A stretch of 64,000 nt of DNA from Achromobacter seleniivolatilans (GCF_030864005.1 NZ_CP132976.1:3782001-3846000); one strand, 5' to 3'; counted from the first letter of the stretch, positions 25,497-35,380 are shown. Made by a program: numbers and translations. Notes: a model not told the origin generated them from the sequence alone.

Positions 25497-26819
25497 ATGG
25501 TCGCCCCCGCTAACTGGCGCAAACGGCTGTTGCATACGGCGCTCGTGGCAGGCATAAGCAGCCCGCTTGCCCCCGCTCTTGCCGACACACCGATTTCGCC
25601 CCTAAATTCTGCCTCTCCGCCTTCGGGCGGAGCGGTACGCATGGCGCGCGGTATCGGTGTGCTTTCCCCGGTGCAACCGCTACCGGTGCGCCCTGCCCCC
25701 TCTATCGAATCCCGCGCCGTGCCGCTGGACCCCGCCCCCTGCGATCTGCAAGCGGCGGAACCGGCTATCGATACCAGCTTGCAGGGCACAGAGAACAGCG
25801 CGGCGGATTTGATCCCGGGCACAGGCGTAGCCTTGTCCGGGTCTGCGGATTCTGCGCCTTTGGGCTGCGAGCAGGCGGCAAGCCAGGCTGAAGAGCCCGC
25901 GCCTGACTACGATTTTGCACTGGAAAACGGTGACCTGCCCCGCGTTCCCGTCGTGGTGATATCCGGCGTGTCCCGCCCAACCCGGCCCTGGTTTGCTTCC
26001 GTCAGTGGCCAGGACGGCTTGCGCTACGGCGGCAGCCGCAACTGGGTCTATCGCAATACCGCTGGCCCGTCTGTGTCCATCGGCAATATCACGGCCAACG
26101 CCCCAACCTGGGGCAGCAGCGCGCCCGTGGGCGGATTGCAGATATCAAACTGGGCAGGTTCCGGCGCGACCGTGCCAGAAGGCAGCTTTGGCTATTCGTC
26201 GTCGCTGGGCAAGCTCAACAATATGGACCCCGCGGCCAACTCGGGCGCCGTGGACTATGGCGCGTCAGTGGGCAGCGGGGCCGTGCGTTATGGCCTGACA
26301 CCGGCCCTGACGCTGGAAGGGCAGATGCAGAGCGCGCCGTCCCTCACCACGCGGGGCATGGGTACCACCTATGCAGCCGGCGACTACGGCACCTTCCAGG
26401 CTGGCGCCACACAAAGCTCGTTTGATGCGGCCAATGCCTGGCGTTATCGCATTGGCTATAACGTCGATGTGGCCGACACCGTGAACCTGGGCTACACCAA
26501 TGAGCAGATTGGGGCGGGCTTTGGAGATTTATCGACCTATTCGGGCGGCGTCGCGTCCGTGCCGCAAACTCGCAACACACTGACTGCCGGCGTGCCCATC
26601 ACGGGCTGGGGCACCCTTAGCGGCACCTATTCCGGGCTGCATGAGGGTTCGACCCTGGCCGAGCAGCGGGTCGGCCTGACGCACAGCATGTTTGTGGCGC
26701 CCAAGGTGAAACTGGCGGTGGGTGCGGACCGGGACATCATCTCGGGCAATTACGAGTGGCGCGCCAACCTGAGCATGCCGGTCGATACGTTCATGCGGGG
26801 CACCTGGTTCAGCTGGTAG
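25497..26819 (+). CDS. Predicted outer-membrane beta-barrel protein, family not recognised
   Basis: This 440-residue protein starts with a basic-hydrophobic signal peptide (cleavage after ALA, about residue 29). It continues with a Pro/Ala/Ser-rich stretch of about 120 residues and then a long Gly/Ser/Thr-rich region of short alternating strands (LEGQMQSAP, TFQAGATQSSFD, YRIGYNVDVADTVNLGYTN). It ends in Trp (GTWFSW), as integral outer-membrane barrels often do. The ATG at 25497 is chosen because it begins the signal peptide. I do not recognise the family; the barrel part recalls usher or surface-exposed autotransporter barrels, but no passenger, plug or chaperone site is visible. It is transcribed away from the two-component genes across a 209-base gap. 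Confidence 0.75.
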   Translation: MVAPANWRKRLLHTALVAGISSPLAPALADTPISPLNSASPPSGGAVRMARGIGVLSPVQPLPVRPAPSIESRAVPLDPAPCDLQAAEPAIDTSLQGTENSAADLIPGTGVALSGSADSAPLGCEQAASQAEEPAPDYDFALENGDLPRVPVVVISGVSRPTRPWFASVSGQDGLRYGGSRNWVYRNTAGPSVSIGNITANAPTWGSSAPVGGLQISNWAGSGATVPEGSFGYSSSLGKLNNMDPAANSGAVDYGASVGSGAVRYGLTPALTLEGQMQSAPSLTTRGMGTTYAAGDYGTFQAGATQSSFDAANAWRYRIGYNVDVADTVNLGYTNEQIGAGFGDLSTYSGGVASVPQTRNTLTAGVPITGWGTLSGTYSGLHEGSTLAEQRVGLTHSMFVAPKVKLAVGADRDIISGNYEWRANLSMPVDTFMRGTWFSW

Positions 26820-26912
26820 CGGGACCGTCATACGGACAGAAATATCCCGCCAAAAGGGGACCTGGGGATTTGCGGCTTAAAATCCCCGCCATGATGCTTC
26901 CGGCCTACCCCC

Positions 26913-28742
26913 ATGTCTGACGCGCGCGCCCTCGGCGTATTGCAGCGCGTTTTCGGTTACGAATCCTTCCGCGGCGACCAGCAAGCCATTGTCGAACAGG
27001 TGATCGACGGCGGCGACGCGCTGGTCCTCATGCCCACTGGCGGCGGCAAATCGCTGTGCTATCAGATTCCGTCACTGGTCCGGGAAGGCACCGGCATCGT
27101 CGTGTCGCCGCTGATTGCGCTGATGCAGGACCAGGTAGACGCGCTGACCGAACTTGGCGTACGCGCGGCATTCCTGAACTCCACGCAAGACTGGCGCGTG
27201 GCCCGCGACGTCGAACAGGCGTTCCTGGCGGGCGAGCTGGACTTGCTGTATGTCGCCCCCGAACGCCTGCTGACCGACCGCTGCCTGCAACTGCTGGAGC
27301 GCGGCCGCATTGCCCTGTTCGCCATTGATGAAGCGCATTGCGTATCCCAATGGGGTCACGACTTCCGCCCGGAGTATCTGGGCCTGTCCATGTTGCACGA
27401 GCGCTGGCCGGATGTGCCGCGCATTGCGCTGACGGCCACAGCCACGGCTGACACACGCACCGAAATCGCCCAGCGGCTGTCGCTGGACGACGCGCGTCAC
27501 TTCGTGTCCAGCTTCGACCGCCCCAACATCCGCTACCGCATCATCGAAAAGAACGAAGTGCGCAAGCAGTTGCTGGAGATGATCCGCACTGAACACGATG
27601 GCGAATCCGGCGTGGTGTACGGCCTGTCGCGCGCCCGTGTCGAAGAAACCGCTGAATTCCTGTGCAATCAAGGCATCGACGCCATGCCGTACCACGCGGG
27701 ACTCAGCCCGCAGGTGCGTGCCGCCAACCAGTCCCGCTTCTTGCGGGAAGATGGCGTGGTCATGGTGGCCACCATTGCCTTTGGCATGGGCATCGACAAG
27801 CCCGATGTGCGCTTTGTCGCCCACATCGACCTGCCCAAGTCCGTTGAAGGTTATTACCAGGAAACCGGCCGCGCCGGCCGCGACGGGCAGCCCGCCACGG
27901 CCTGGCTGGCCTATGGCCTGCAAGACGTGGTGCAGCAACGCCGCATGATCGACGAGTCTCCCGGAGACGAATCCTACCGCCGCCGCCTTGGCCAGCAGTT
28001 GGACGCCATGCTGGGGCTGTGTGAAACCGTGGAATGCCGCCGCGTGCGCCTGCTGGCTTATTTCGGCCAGCAGATCACGGCTTGCGGCAACTGCGATGTC
28101 TGTCTGGAACCGCCGCAAGCCTGGGACGGCACCGTGGCCGCGCAAAAAGTGCTGTCGGCCGTCTACCGCTTGTGGAAAGAACGCGGCCAGCGTTACGGCG
28201 CGGGCCACATCATCGACATTCTGCGCGGCAAGGTCACAGACCGCACCAAACAGCATGGCCATGAAACGCTGAGCGTGTTTGGCGTGGGTGAAGATCTGAG
28301 CGATACCGCCTGGCGCGGCGTGTTGCGCCAATTGCTGGCGCAGGGCCTGCTGACGGTGGACAACGAAGGGTTCGGCACCCTGGCGTTAACCGAAGGCAGC
28401 CGGGCCGTGCTCAAGGGCGAACGGCAATTGATGCTGCGCAGGGAATCCGAAAAGAAAACACGCGCGGGCAAGACCAGCAGCGGCCGCCCCAAACCGGCCG
28501 CCATCGACCTGCCCTCCGAATTGCAGCCTGTGTTCGAAGCGCTGCGCGCGTGGCGCGGCGAAGTCGCCAAGAGCCATGGGGTGCCGGCCTACGTCATCTT
28601 CCATGACGCGACGCTGCGCGAAATCGCGCTGGCCCAGCCAGATTCGATGGATGCGTTAAGCCACATCAGCGGCGTGGGCGCACGCAAGCTGGAAGCCTAC
28701 GGCGAAGAAATCCTGCAACGCGTCGCCAGACCGGTACTGTAG
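26913..28742 (+). CDS. recQ: ATP-dependent DNA helicase RecQ
   Basis: This 609-residue 3'-5' helicase acts in recombination and fork repair. The Q motif precedes [12 protein letters not shown]. Walker A is [13 protein letters not shown] and the DEAH box is [19 protein letters not shown]. Helicase motifs V-VI are in [16 protein letters not shown] and [12 protein letters not shown]. The zinc-binding cysteines follow (CRRVRLL...CGNCDVC), then the RQC winged helix, and a C-terminal HRDC domain ([20 protein letters not shown]). All domains of E. coli RecQ are present and the length is the same. It begins 93 bases after the barrel protein on the same strand. Confidence 0.96.
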   Translation: MSDARALGVLQRVFGYESFRGDQQAIVEQVIDGGDALVLMPTGGGKSLCYQIPSLVREGTGIVVSPLIALMQDQVDALTELGVRAAFLNSTQDWRVARDVEQAFLAGELDLLYVAPERLLTDRCLQLLERGRIALFAIDEAHCVSQWGHDFRPEYLGLSMLHERWPDVPRIALTATATADTRTEIAQRLSLDDARHFVSSFDRPNIRYRIIEKNEVRKQLLEMIRTEHDGESGVVYGLSRARVEETAEFLCNQGIDAMPYHAGLSPQVRAANQSRFLREDGVVMVATIAFGMGIDKPDVRFVAHIDLPKSVEGYYQETGRAGRDGQPATAWLAYGLQDVVQQRRMIDESPGDESYRRRLGQQLDAMLGLCETVECRRVRLLAYFGQQITACGNCDVCLEPPQAWDGTVAAQKVLSAVYRLWKERGQRYGAGHIIDILRGKVTDRTKQHGHETLSVFGVGEDLSDTAWRGVLRQLLAQGLLTVDNEGFGTLALTEGSRAVLKGERQLMLRRESEKKTRAGKTSSGRPKPAAIDLPSELQPVFEALRAWRGEVAKSHGVPAYVIFHDATLREIALAQPDSMDALSHISGVGARKLEAYGEEILQRVARPVL

Positions 28743-28777
28743 GTACACCATCCCACGGCCGCCGCGCCGTCAAGGCA

Positions 28778-29833
28778 TTACGCCGAAGGCGGCGGCAGTA
28801 GCGGCACGGGGGCGCGTTCTTTTCCGAAGACGGACCGGTATGCCAGGATGTTGAACACCAGCACCACGGGGATACCCACGACGGCTCCGGCCAGCACCAG
28901 GCGCATCGAACTCAGCGCGCCTGCGCCATCCCACAAGGTCATGTCGTCCAGAATCAAGTAGGGGAACAGGCTGTAGGCCAGTCCGCTCAACATCAGCAGA
29001 AACAAGGCCACACACAGCACGAACGGCAGCCAGCTGAAGCGGTCCGCCTTGCCCGGCAAGCGGGCAAGCACCATTTCAGCGGCAACAAAACCCGCCAGCA
29101 TCAAGACCCAGACCGTAGCGGCCAGGCTCAGGTGCGCGATGTTGCTCCATTTGTAGAAGATACCGGCATTGGCCAGCCCCAGCGTCACGGCAATCGCCAC
29201 CATGCCCACGGCCGTCCAGCGGATGGCGTGGCGGGCCCAGTTGGCGGCGCGGCGTTGCAGATCGCCATCGACCCGCATCACCAGCCACGATGCGCCCAGC
29301 AGCACGTAGGCGGCCACCGCGCACAAGCCCACGAACATAGCGAACCAGCCATAGCCCGCGTCGGATTGGTAGCCGGTTGCAATCCGCCCCAGCAACATGC
29401 CTTGGCCGAAGGCGGTGATGATTGATCCGGCCCAGAACGCGAATATCCAGCGCGGCTTCATTTCGTTGCGCGCGCGAATGCGGAATTCAAACGACACGCT
29501 GCGCAGCACGACGCCCAGCACCATGAAGGTCAGCGGGCCGTAAAGCTTGCCCAGCACCGCTCCCCAGGCAAACGGAAAGGCCGCCGCAAACAAGCCCATG
29601 CCCAAGAGCAGCCAGAATTCGTTCGCGTCGCGCCAGGGACTTAAGAGCGACATCATGCGGCCGCGTTCGTGCTCAGGCGCCAGCTGCAACAGAATACCCA
29701 CGCCCAAGTCAAAGCCATCCAGCACCATGCCCGCGGCGATCACCACGAACAGCAGGCCCATGAACGCCAGCGGCATCCAGAAGGAAGGATCATCGGGACT
29801 CAGCCCTTGCGAGGCCGCCAACATGGCGATCAT
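28778..29833 (-). CDS. Cytochrome bd-like subunit II (CydB homologue)
   Basis: This 351-residue inner-membrane protein has about eight to nine hydrophobic helices. It keeps the CydB signature DGFDLGVG at residues 39-46, an NEFWLLLGMGLFAAAFP segment in place of the usual GNQVWLILGGGA, and VVLRSVSFEFR. In cytochrome bd, subunit II pairs with CydA, supports quinol oxidation and carries a proton or oxygen path. The residues around the family's conserved W-E-G-N-Q-V-W are diverged. The ATG overlaps the subunit I stop by four bases (ATGA), so the pair is translated together. No small CydX frame follows. Since subunit I lacks heme ligands, ordinary oxidase activity is doubtful. Confidence 0.85.
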   Translation of the reverse strand: MIAMLAASQGLSPDDPSFWMPLAFMGLLFVVIAAGMVLDGFDLGVGILLQLAPEHERGRMMSLLSPWRDANEFWLLLGMGLFAAAFPFAWGAVLGKLYGPLTFMVLGVVLRSVSFEFRIRARNEMKPRWIFAFWAGSIITAFGQGMLLGRIATGYQSDAGYGWFAMFVGLCAVAAYVLLGASWLVMRVDGDLQRRAANWARHAIRWTAVGMVAIAVTLGLANAGIFYKWSNIAHLSLAATVWVLMLAGFVAAEMVLARLPGKADRFSWLPFVLCVALFLLMLSGLAYSLFPYLILDDMTLWDGAGALSSMRLVLAGAVVGIPVVLVFNILAYRSVFGKERAPVPLLPPPSA

Positions 29834-31173
29834 GGCGTACCCCCGCCCAGTTTGCGCACGGGCACGACACCGTACCGGGCCGCGTGAAACAGCATGCCGG
29901 CAAACGCGGCCAGCAACAACGCATACAACACGCCGTAGCCGAGCAGCCCGTACAGCAAAGTGCTGGAAGCCGTGGGACCCAGCACCTCGGATTGCGTGAT
30001 GGTGCCGTTCACCGCAAACGGCTGCAGGCCAATGATGGACACCCACCAGCTCGCCACCACGGCGATACCGCCCGAGAACATCATGCTGCACAGCATGCGA
30101 TGCCACCATTTCGGCAGCGTCGACAAATCCAGCCCGCGCCGGAAGGTGCGCAGGAATGTGATGCACGCCACCACCAGCATCAACAGGCCCAGCCCCACCG
30201 CCACACGCAGCGACCAGAAGGTCAGCGCTACCGGCGGCAGCATGCCCGAGTACTTGTCCAGGCCTTGATAGGTGCCGTCCGGATTGCGATGCAGCCACAT
30301 GCCCCCGGCGTTGCGGAAGGTCAGATCATTCACGTTGGTATGGGCGCGAGCGTCTGGCCAGCCGAAAAGCACCAACTGCGGTTCAGCGCCGCTTTCCCAA
30401 AAGCCCGCCGCAGCGGCGGCCTTGGCCGGTTGCAGCTTGGCCATCATCTGGCCAGCGCCAGTTGCGACAGGCACCTGCAGAAAAGCCGCCACCACGGCAA
30501 TCACCAGCGCGGTCTTGAAGGAATTGCGTTCGCCATCGCCCAGCGGGCGGCGCAGCGCCTGCAAGGCGGTGACGCCCATCATCAGAAACGAAGCGGCCAG
30601 AGCCGCGCCAACGGCCACCACGGCCATCCGCCAGCCCACTGACGGGTTCAGCACCACGGCCACCCAGTCATAGACCTGATAGCGCCCATCGACCAGCACG
30701 GCGCCGTCCGGGGTCTGCATCCAGGACTGCAAAGCCAGCACCCAGAACACCGCCACCAACTGGCCCACGGCTACCATCAGCACCGCCAGCGTATGCGCGC
30801 CGTCGGACACCCGGCGCTGGCCGAACAGCATGACGCCCAGAAAACACGATTTCAGGATGAAGACCGACAGGATGCCGTAGCCCAGCAACGGGCCGGCCAC
30901 ATTGCCGATCTTGTCCATCAGCCCGGACCACAGGCTGCCCAACTGGATCAGGACCGGCACGCTGGCTGCCAGGGTCAGCACGAAAGCCAGCGCAAAGATG
31001 CGCACCCAGAAGCGGTAAGCCGCCGTCCAGCCGCTGCGGCCCGACCAGCGCGCGCGTATCTTGAAAAACAGCAGAATCCAGGCAAGCGCCAGGGAAACGG
31101 CCAGAAAAAGCGCCAGAAAGCTCAGGCTGGCCACGAACTGCGCACGGGCCAGAGATAGAGTGGAGATATCCAT
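29830..31173 (-). CDS. Cytochrome bd-like subunit I lacking the heme-ligand residues
   Basis: This 447-residue inner-membrane protein aligns well by eye with CydA/CioA: RAQFVASLSFLALF for the first helix, GPLLGYGILSVFILKSCFLGVMLFG for helix three, then NPSVGWRMAV, PPVALTFWSLRVAVGLGLLML and GLQPF. At each functional position the usual residue is missing. Leu20 replaces the axial His (H19 in E. coli), Val185 replaces the heme b558 His (H186) and Ala325 replaces the Met ligand (M393). Gly100 and Lys108 replace the two glutamates of the proton path. GRQPW has become GLQPF. The reading frame is intact, so this is a maintained but probably heme-free or re-purposed relative. The start at 31173 gives the normal N-terminus. 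Confidence 0.87.
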   Translation of the reverse strand: MDISTLSLARAQFVASLSFLALFLAVSLALAWILLFFKIRARWSGRSGWTAAYRFWVRIFALAFVLTLAASVPVLIQLGSLWSGLMDKIGNVAGPLLGYGILSVFILKSCFLGVMLFGQRRVSDGAHTLAVLMVAVGQLVAVFWVLALQSWMQTPDGAVLVDGRYQVYDWVAVVLNPSVGWRMAVVAVGAALAASFLMMGVTALQALRRPLGDGERNSFKTALVIAVVAAFLQVPVATGAGQMMAKLQPAKAAAAAGFWESGAEPQLVLFGWPDARAHTNVNDLTFRNAGGMWLHRNPDGTYQGLDKYSGMLPPVALTFWSLRVAVGLGLLMLVVACITFLRTFRRGLDLSTLPKWWHRMLCSMMFSGGIAVVASWWVSIIGLQPFAVNGTITQSEVLGPTASSTLLYGLLGYGVLYALLLAAFAGMLFHAARYGVVPVRKLGGGTP

Positions 31174-31309
31174 AATGGCCCGTAGTGTAGAGCCAGTTAC
31201 AAGGCTGTGGGGGCAGTTTGAAACCGGTTGCAGGGGCTCGGAAAAGGCCTCGCCTGCGGAACGTGGCAAAATTGACGCTTTGTCGCCGCTTTTTCCTATT
31301 CTTTCAAGA

Positions 31310-33079
31310 ATGACCACCGCCACGACGCCGACCCCAGCCGCATCCAATTTCCTGCTAAACATCGTCCAGGACGACCTTGAAGCCAACCGCTTCCAGGGCA
31401 AACGTTGGGCGGGCAAGCCTGGCCCGGCCGCCGTGCAACAGCAGGGGGAGCCGGACCCGGCCCGTATCCGCACCCGCTTCCCGCCGGAACCCAACGGTTA
31501 CCTGCACATTGGTCACGCCAAGAGCATTTGCGTGAACTTTGGCCTGGCGCGCGATTTCGGCGGTGTCTGTCACCTGCGCTTTGACGACACCAACCCCGAG
31601 AAAGAAGACCAGGAATACGTCGACGCCATCATCGAGGCCGTACGCTGGCTGGGTTTTGACTGGAAAGCCGCCAATGGCCAGGAAAACCTGTATTTCGCCA
31701 GTGATTACTTTGGCTACATGTACGAGTTCGCCGAGGCGCTGGTGGAAGCTGGCCACGCCTACGTTGACGAGCAAAGCCCTGACGAGATCCGCGCCAACCG
31801 CGGCACCTTGACCGAACCCGGCAACGACTCGCCCTGGCGCAACCGCCCGGCGGCTGAGTCGATCACGCTGCTGCGCGAAATGCGCGACGGCAAGCACCCG
31901 GACGGCAGCCTGGTGCTGCGAGCGAAGATCAACATGGCTTCGCCCAACATCAATTTGCGCGACCCGGTCATGTACCGCGTTCGCCATGCCACTCACCACC
32001 GCACGGGCAACCAATGGTGCATCTACCCGATGTACAGCTGGGCGCACCCCGTGGAAGACGCGCTGGAAGGCATCACGCACAGCGTCTGCACGCTTGAATT
32101 CGAAGACCAGCGCCCGTTCTACGATTGGATACTGACGCGCCTGGCCGAACTGGGCAAGCTGGCTCAACCGTTGCCCCATCAGTATGAATTCGCCCGCCTG
32201 AACCTGAGCTATATCGTGACCAGCAAGCGCAAGCTGCTGCAACTGGTGCGCGAAGGCCACGTCGACGGCTGGGACGATCCCCGCATGCCGACGATCTTCG
32301 GTCTGCGCCGCCGCGGCTACACGCCGGCCTCGATCCGCCTGTTCTGCGACCGCACCGCCGTGTCCAAGTCCGATTCGCGCATCGACTACAGCCTGCTGGA
32401 ACAAGCCGTGCGCGACGATCTGGACCCGATCGCCGACCGCTCGGTTGCTGTGCTGGACCCGATCAAGCTGGTGATCACCAATTACCCGGAAGGCCAGACC
32501 GAAGCCTGCACCGCGCCGCGTAATCCGCACAACCCGGAAGCCGGCGTGCGCGAATTCCCGCTGTCGCGCGAGCTCTGGATTGAGCGCGACGACTTCCGCG
32601 AGGAAGCGCCCAAGAAATATTTCCGCCTGTTCCCCGGCAACACCGTGCGCCTGAAGTACGGTTATGTCGTGCGCTGCACAGGGTTCACCAAGAACGACGC
32701 AGGCGAAGTGGTTGAAGTGCAGGCCGAGTACCTGCCGGATACCAAGAGCGGCACGCCGGGCGCCGACAGCGTCAAGGTGAAGGGCAATATCACCTGGGTC
32801 AGCGCCGCCCACGCGATACCCGCCCAGATCCACCTGTACGACCGCCTGTTCGCTGATGCGCGGCCGGATGGCGGCGACAAGGACTTCCTGACCTGCCTGA
32901 ACCCGAACTCCAAGCAGACCGTCACGGCCTGGCTGGAACCGGGCACTGTCGCCACGCCGGGCGCCGCATGGCAGTTCGAACGCCTGGGTTATTTCACGGC
33001 TGACCTGAAAGAATCCACCGCAGACGCCCCAGTGCTGAACCGCACCGTGACCCTGCGCGATTCGTGGACACAGGGCTGA
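31310..33079 (+). CDS. glnS: Glutaminyl-tRNA synthetase
   Basis: This 589-residue class Ib enzyme charges tRNA-Gln. The catalytic domain shows the HIGH-type motif PPEPNGYLHIGHAKSI, LRFDDTNPEKED, WCIYPMYSWAHPVEDALEG, and the KMSKS-like VTSKRKL. The two anticodon-binding beta-barrel domains follow (EFPLSRELWIERDDF). The length is slightly above the E. coli enzyme because of a 60-residue N-terminal stretch including a Gln-rich loop. The ATG at 31310 gives MTTATTPTPAASNFL, the usual start in this group; the open frame upstream has no similarity. A strong terminator follows. Confidence 0.96.
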   Translation: MTTATTPTPAASNFLLNIVQDDLEANRFQGKRWAGKPGPAAVQQQGEPDPARIRTRFPPEPNGYLHIGHAKSICVNFGLARDFGGVCHLRFDDTNPEKEDQEYVDAIIEAVRWLGFDWKAANGQENLYFASDYFGYMYEFAEALVEAGHAYVDEQSPDEIRANRGTLTEPGNDSPWRNRPAAESITLLREMRDGKHPDGSLVLRAKINMASPNINLRDPVMYRVRHATHHRTGNQWCIYPMYSWAHPVEDALEGITHSVCTLEFEDQRPFYDWILTRLAELGKLAQPLPHQYEFARLNLSYIVTSKRKLLQLVREGHVDGWDDPRMPTIFGLRRRGYTPASIRLFCDRTAVSKSDSRIDYSLLEQAVRDDLDPIADRSVAVLDPIKLVITNYPEGQTEACTAPRNPHNPEAGVREFPLSRELWIERDDFREEAPKKYFRLFPGNTVRLKYGYVVRCTGFTKNDAGEVVEVQAEYLPDTKSGTPGADSVKVKGNITWVSAAHAIPAQIHLYDRLFADARPDGGDKDFLTCLNPNSKQTVTAWLEPGTVATPGAAWQFERLGYFTADLKESTADAPVLNRTVTLRDSWTQG

Positions 33080-33098
33080 CCGGCTCTGGCTACGCGAG

Positions 33099-33124
33099 AA
33101 AAGCGCCCTTGGGCGCTTTTTTTG
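33099..33124 (+). terminator. Rho-independent terminator after glnS
   Basis: AAAAGCGCCC pairs with GGGCGCTTTT around a TT turn and runs into a stretch of seven T residues. It begins 20 bases after the glnS stop. Confidence 0.92.
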
Positions 33125-33284
33125 TGCCCGTACGGTGAACAGCGCGCCATCCGCTGCGAAGACGGGGCGGACACACCTGGTGATCAAGGTCTTGCAACCG
33201 GGCTGGGCGGGTTATCATCCCCGACAATCCGCAGCCGGTTGAACGCGCGTCCTCCAGACCCGCGAGCCGCCAGCCTATATCAAG

Positions 33285-34178
33285 ATGAATACTGAATCCC
33301 TAGCCCTGGACTTCAAAAGCGCCACCCTGTATGCCATCCGGGTGGTTCTGCACAGCGCCGACCCTGAACGCCTGAACGCCGCGCTCGCCAAGCGCATGGC
33401 GGACGCCGGCAGCTTCTTCGAGAACGAGCCCGTCGTCATCGACGCCAGCCGTGTGGACGAGAAGATCGATTGGGCGGCGCTGGTCGCCGCCTTGCGCGAA
33501 CACAATCTGCCCCCCATCGGCGTCGTGGCCGAAGGCGCCAACCTGGAGGCCGCACGCGCGGCAGGCTTGACGCCGGTTGAGCTGTCCACGCCCGCCGCAC
33601 GGCCCGTCCCCGTGGTCGACACGGCCCCGCCGAATGATGTGTCGACACCCGTGCCCTCGGTGCCTGCAGCGGCGGTTGAAACCGCGTTGGCCCCGACCGA
33701 CACATCGGCAGCCGATGCGGAAACCGAAAAGCCAGTTACGGCCAAGGCCGGCGCGGCCGCAAGCAAGACCGAGCCGATGCCAGCGCGCGAAGCCAGCAGC
33801 ACCACGTCGGCGCCCAGCCCGACGCAAGCTGCTCCGCACTCCTCTTCAGCGCTGGTCATTACCAAGCCGTTGCGTTCGGGCCAGCGCGTCTACGCGCGCC
33901 ACACGGATCTGGTCGTGATCGGCATGGTCAGCCAAGGGGCGGAAGTCATCGCCGACGGCAACATCCATATTTACGGCCCCTTGCGCGGCAAGGCCATGGC
34001 CGGTGCGCGCGGCGATACGTCCGCACGCATTTTCACCACGCATCTGGACGCCGAATTGCTGGCGGTTGCCGGGGTGTACCGGGTGGTGGAAGACAAGCTG
34101 GACCGCAGCTTGCAGAATCAGGCCGCATTGGTCCGCCTGGATGGCGACACTTTGCGGATCGAGGCCCTGAAGGCCTGA
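33285..34178 (+). CDS. minC: Septum site-determining protein MinC
   Basis: This 297-residue cytoplasmic inhibitor of FtsZ ring assembly has an N-terminal FtsZ-binding domain at about residues 1-100 ([15 protein letters not shown], then a helix in [15 protein letters not shown]). A long Ala/Pro/Thr-rich linker of about 80 residues follows, then the C-terminal beta-helix that dimerises and binds MinD ([37 protein letters not shown]). The linker makes this MinC longer than the 231-residue E. coli protein, which is usual for the Bordetella group. It is the first gene of minCDE; a 118-base gap with a small hairpin precedes minD. Confidence 0.95.
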   Translation: MNTESLALDFKSATLYAIRVVLHSADPERLNAALAKRMADAGSFFENEPVVIDASRVDEKIDWAALVAALREHNLPPIGVVAEGANLEAARAAGLTPVELSTPAARPVPVVDTAPPNDVSTPVPSVPAAAVETALAPTDTSAADAETEKPVTAKAGAAASKTEPMPAREASSTTSAPSPTQAAPHSSSALVITKPLRSGQRVYARHTDLVVIGMVSQGAEVIADGNIHIYGPLRGKAMAGARGDTSARIFTTHLDAELLAVAGVYRVVEDKLDRSLQNQAALVRLDGDTLRIEALKA

Positions 34179-34231
34179 AAAACCTGGGCGGCGTCTACTA
34201 GCGCCGCGCACGTCTCAACACATTATGTAAG

Positions 34232-34253
34232 AAGCCTTACAAGGGCTTTTTGC
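34232..34253 (+). terminator. Short hairpin with T-run between minC and minD
   Basis: AAGCC (34232-34236) pairs with GGCTT (34244-34248), followed by TTT. The stem is only five base pairs, so it could act as a partial attenuator that sets MinC below MinD rather than a full stop. An AT-rich stretch just after it could also hold a separate minDE promoter. Confidence 0.35.
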
Positions 34254-34296
34254 TTTACGATAACGCGATTTATTCGAACATAAGGGTTTGATCGTC

Positions 34297-35112
34297 ATGA
34301 CACGCATTGTTGTGGTGACTTCCGGCAAAGGCGGCGTGGGTAAAACCACGACGAGCGCCAGTTTTTCCGCGGGCCTCGCGATGCGGGGCCACAAGACCGC
34401 TGTCATCGACTTCGATGTCGGCCTGCGCAATCTCGACCTCATCATGGGCTGCGAGCGTCGCGTGGTGTACGACTTCGTCAATGTGATCCAGGGCGAAGCC
34501 ACCCTCAACCAGGCGCTGATCAAGGACAAGCAGCTTGAAAACCTGTTCATCCTGCCCGCCTCGCAAACGCGCGATAAAGACGCGCTGACGCAGGAAGGCG
34601 TGGAGAAGGTCATCAATGACCTGAAGGAAATGGGTTTCGAATACATCATCTGCGACTCGCCCGCCGGTATCGAAACGGGCGCGCTGATGGCAGCCTACTT
34701 CGCCGACGACGCGTTGGTCGTGACCAACCCGGAAGTGTCCTCCGTGCGCGACTCGGACCGCATCCTGGGCATCCTGGCCGCCAAGTCCAAGCGTGCCGTG
34801 GACGGCGCCGAGCCGGTCAAGGAATTCCTGCTGCTCACGCGCTACAACCCCAAGCGCGTGGTCGAAGGCGAAATGCTGTCGCTGGGCGATATCGAAGACA
34901 TCCTGCGCATCAAGCTGATCGGCGTCATCCCCGAGTCGGAAGCTGTGCTGCAAGCGTCCAACCAAGGCCTGCCGGCCATTCACCTGAAAGAGACCGACGT
35001 TTCCGAGGCCTACAAGGACGTCGTGGCCCGTTACCTTGGCGAAGACAAGGCCCTGCGCTTTACCGATTACGAAAAGCCCGGTTTCCTGAAACGCCTGTTC
35101 GGAGGCAAGTAA
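34297..35112 (+). CDS. minD: Septum site-determining ATPase MinD
   Basis: This 271-residue membrane-associated ATPase positions the division septum with MinC and MinE. The deviant Walker A GKGGVGKTTTSA lies at the N-terminus with its signature lysine. DFDVGLRNLDLIMG is the switch I region and IICDSPAGIE is Walker B. The C-terminal amphipathic membrane-targeting helix is seen in KPGFLKRLFGGK. The ATG at 34297 gives the usual MTRIVVVTSGKGG; a TTG three codons earlier is less likely. minE starts three bases after the stop. Confidence 0.97.
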   Translation: MTRIVVVTSGKGGVGKTTTSASFSAGLAMRGHKTAVIDFDVGLRNLDLIMGCERRVVYDFVNVIQGEATLNQALIKDKQLENLFILPASQTRDKDALTQEGVEKVINDLKEMGFEYIICDSPAGIETGALMAAYFADDALVVTNPEVSSVRDSDRILGILAAKSKRAVDGAEPVKEFLLLTRYNPKRVVEGEMLSLGDIEDILRIKLIGVIPESEAVLQASNQGLPAIHLKETDVSEAYKDVVARYLGEDKALRFTDYEKPGFLKRLFGGK

Positions 35113-35115
35113 GCA

Positions 35116-35376
35116 ATGTCCTTCCTGTCGTTTCTGCTTGGTCAAAAGAAATCTTCCGCCTCCGTTGCCAAAGAACGGTTGCAGATCATCCTGGCCCACG
35201 AGCGGGGCCGCGGCGACTCGCCCGACTACCTGCCGCAGTTGCAGCAGGAACTTATCGCCGTCATTTCAAAGTACGTGAAGATCAACCCCGAAGACATCAA
35301 GGTGCACCTGGAACGTCAGGACACGCTGGAAGTGTTGGAAGTGAAGATCGAAATGCCGCAAAACGAAGCGCCCTGA
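35116..35376 (+). CDS. minE: Cell division topological specificity factor MinE
   Basis: This 86-residue protein releases MinD from the membrane and makes the Min system oscillate. The N-terminal membrane-binding part is [14 protein letters not shown]. The MinD-contacting helix follows ([15 protein letters not shown]) and the dimerising topological domain ([37 protein letters not shown]) completes it. The gene is three bases after minD. It is followed by a perfect palindrome and a bidirectional terminator. Confidence 0.97.
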   Translation: MSFLSFLLGQKKSSASVAKERLQIILAHERGRGDSPDYLPQLQQELIAVISKYVKINPEDIKVHLERQDTLEVLEVKIEMPQNEAP

Positions 35377-35380
35377 TCTC

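Noticed and set aside
30000..31173. The heme-less CydA-like gene as a pseudogene.
   Set aside because: The frame is full length, overlaps its partner by ATGA, keeps structural motifs and shows no stop or frameshift, so functional change is more likely than decay.
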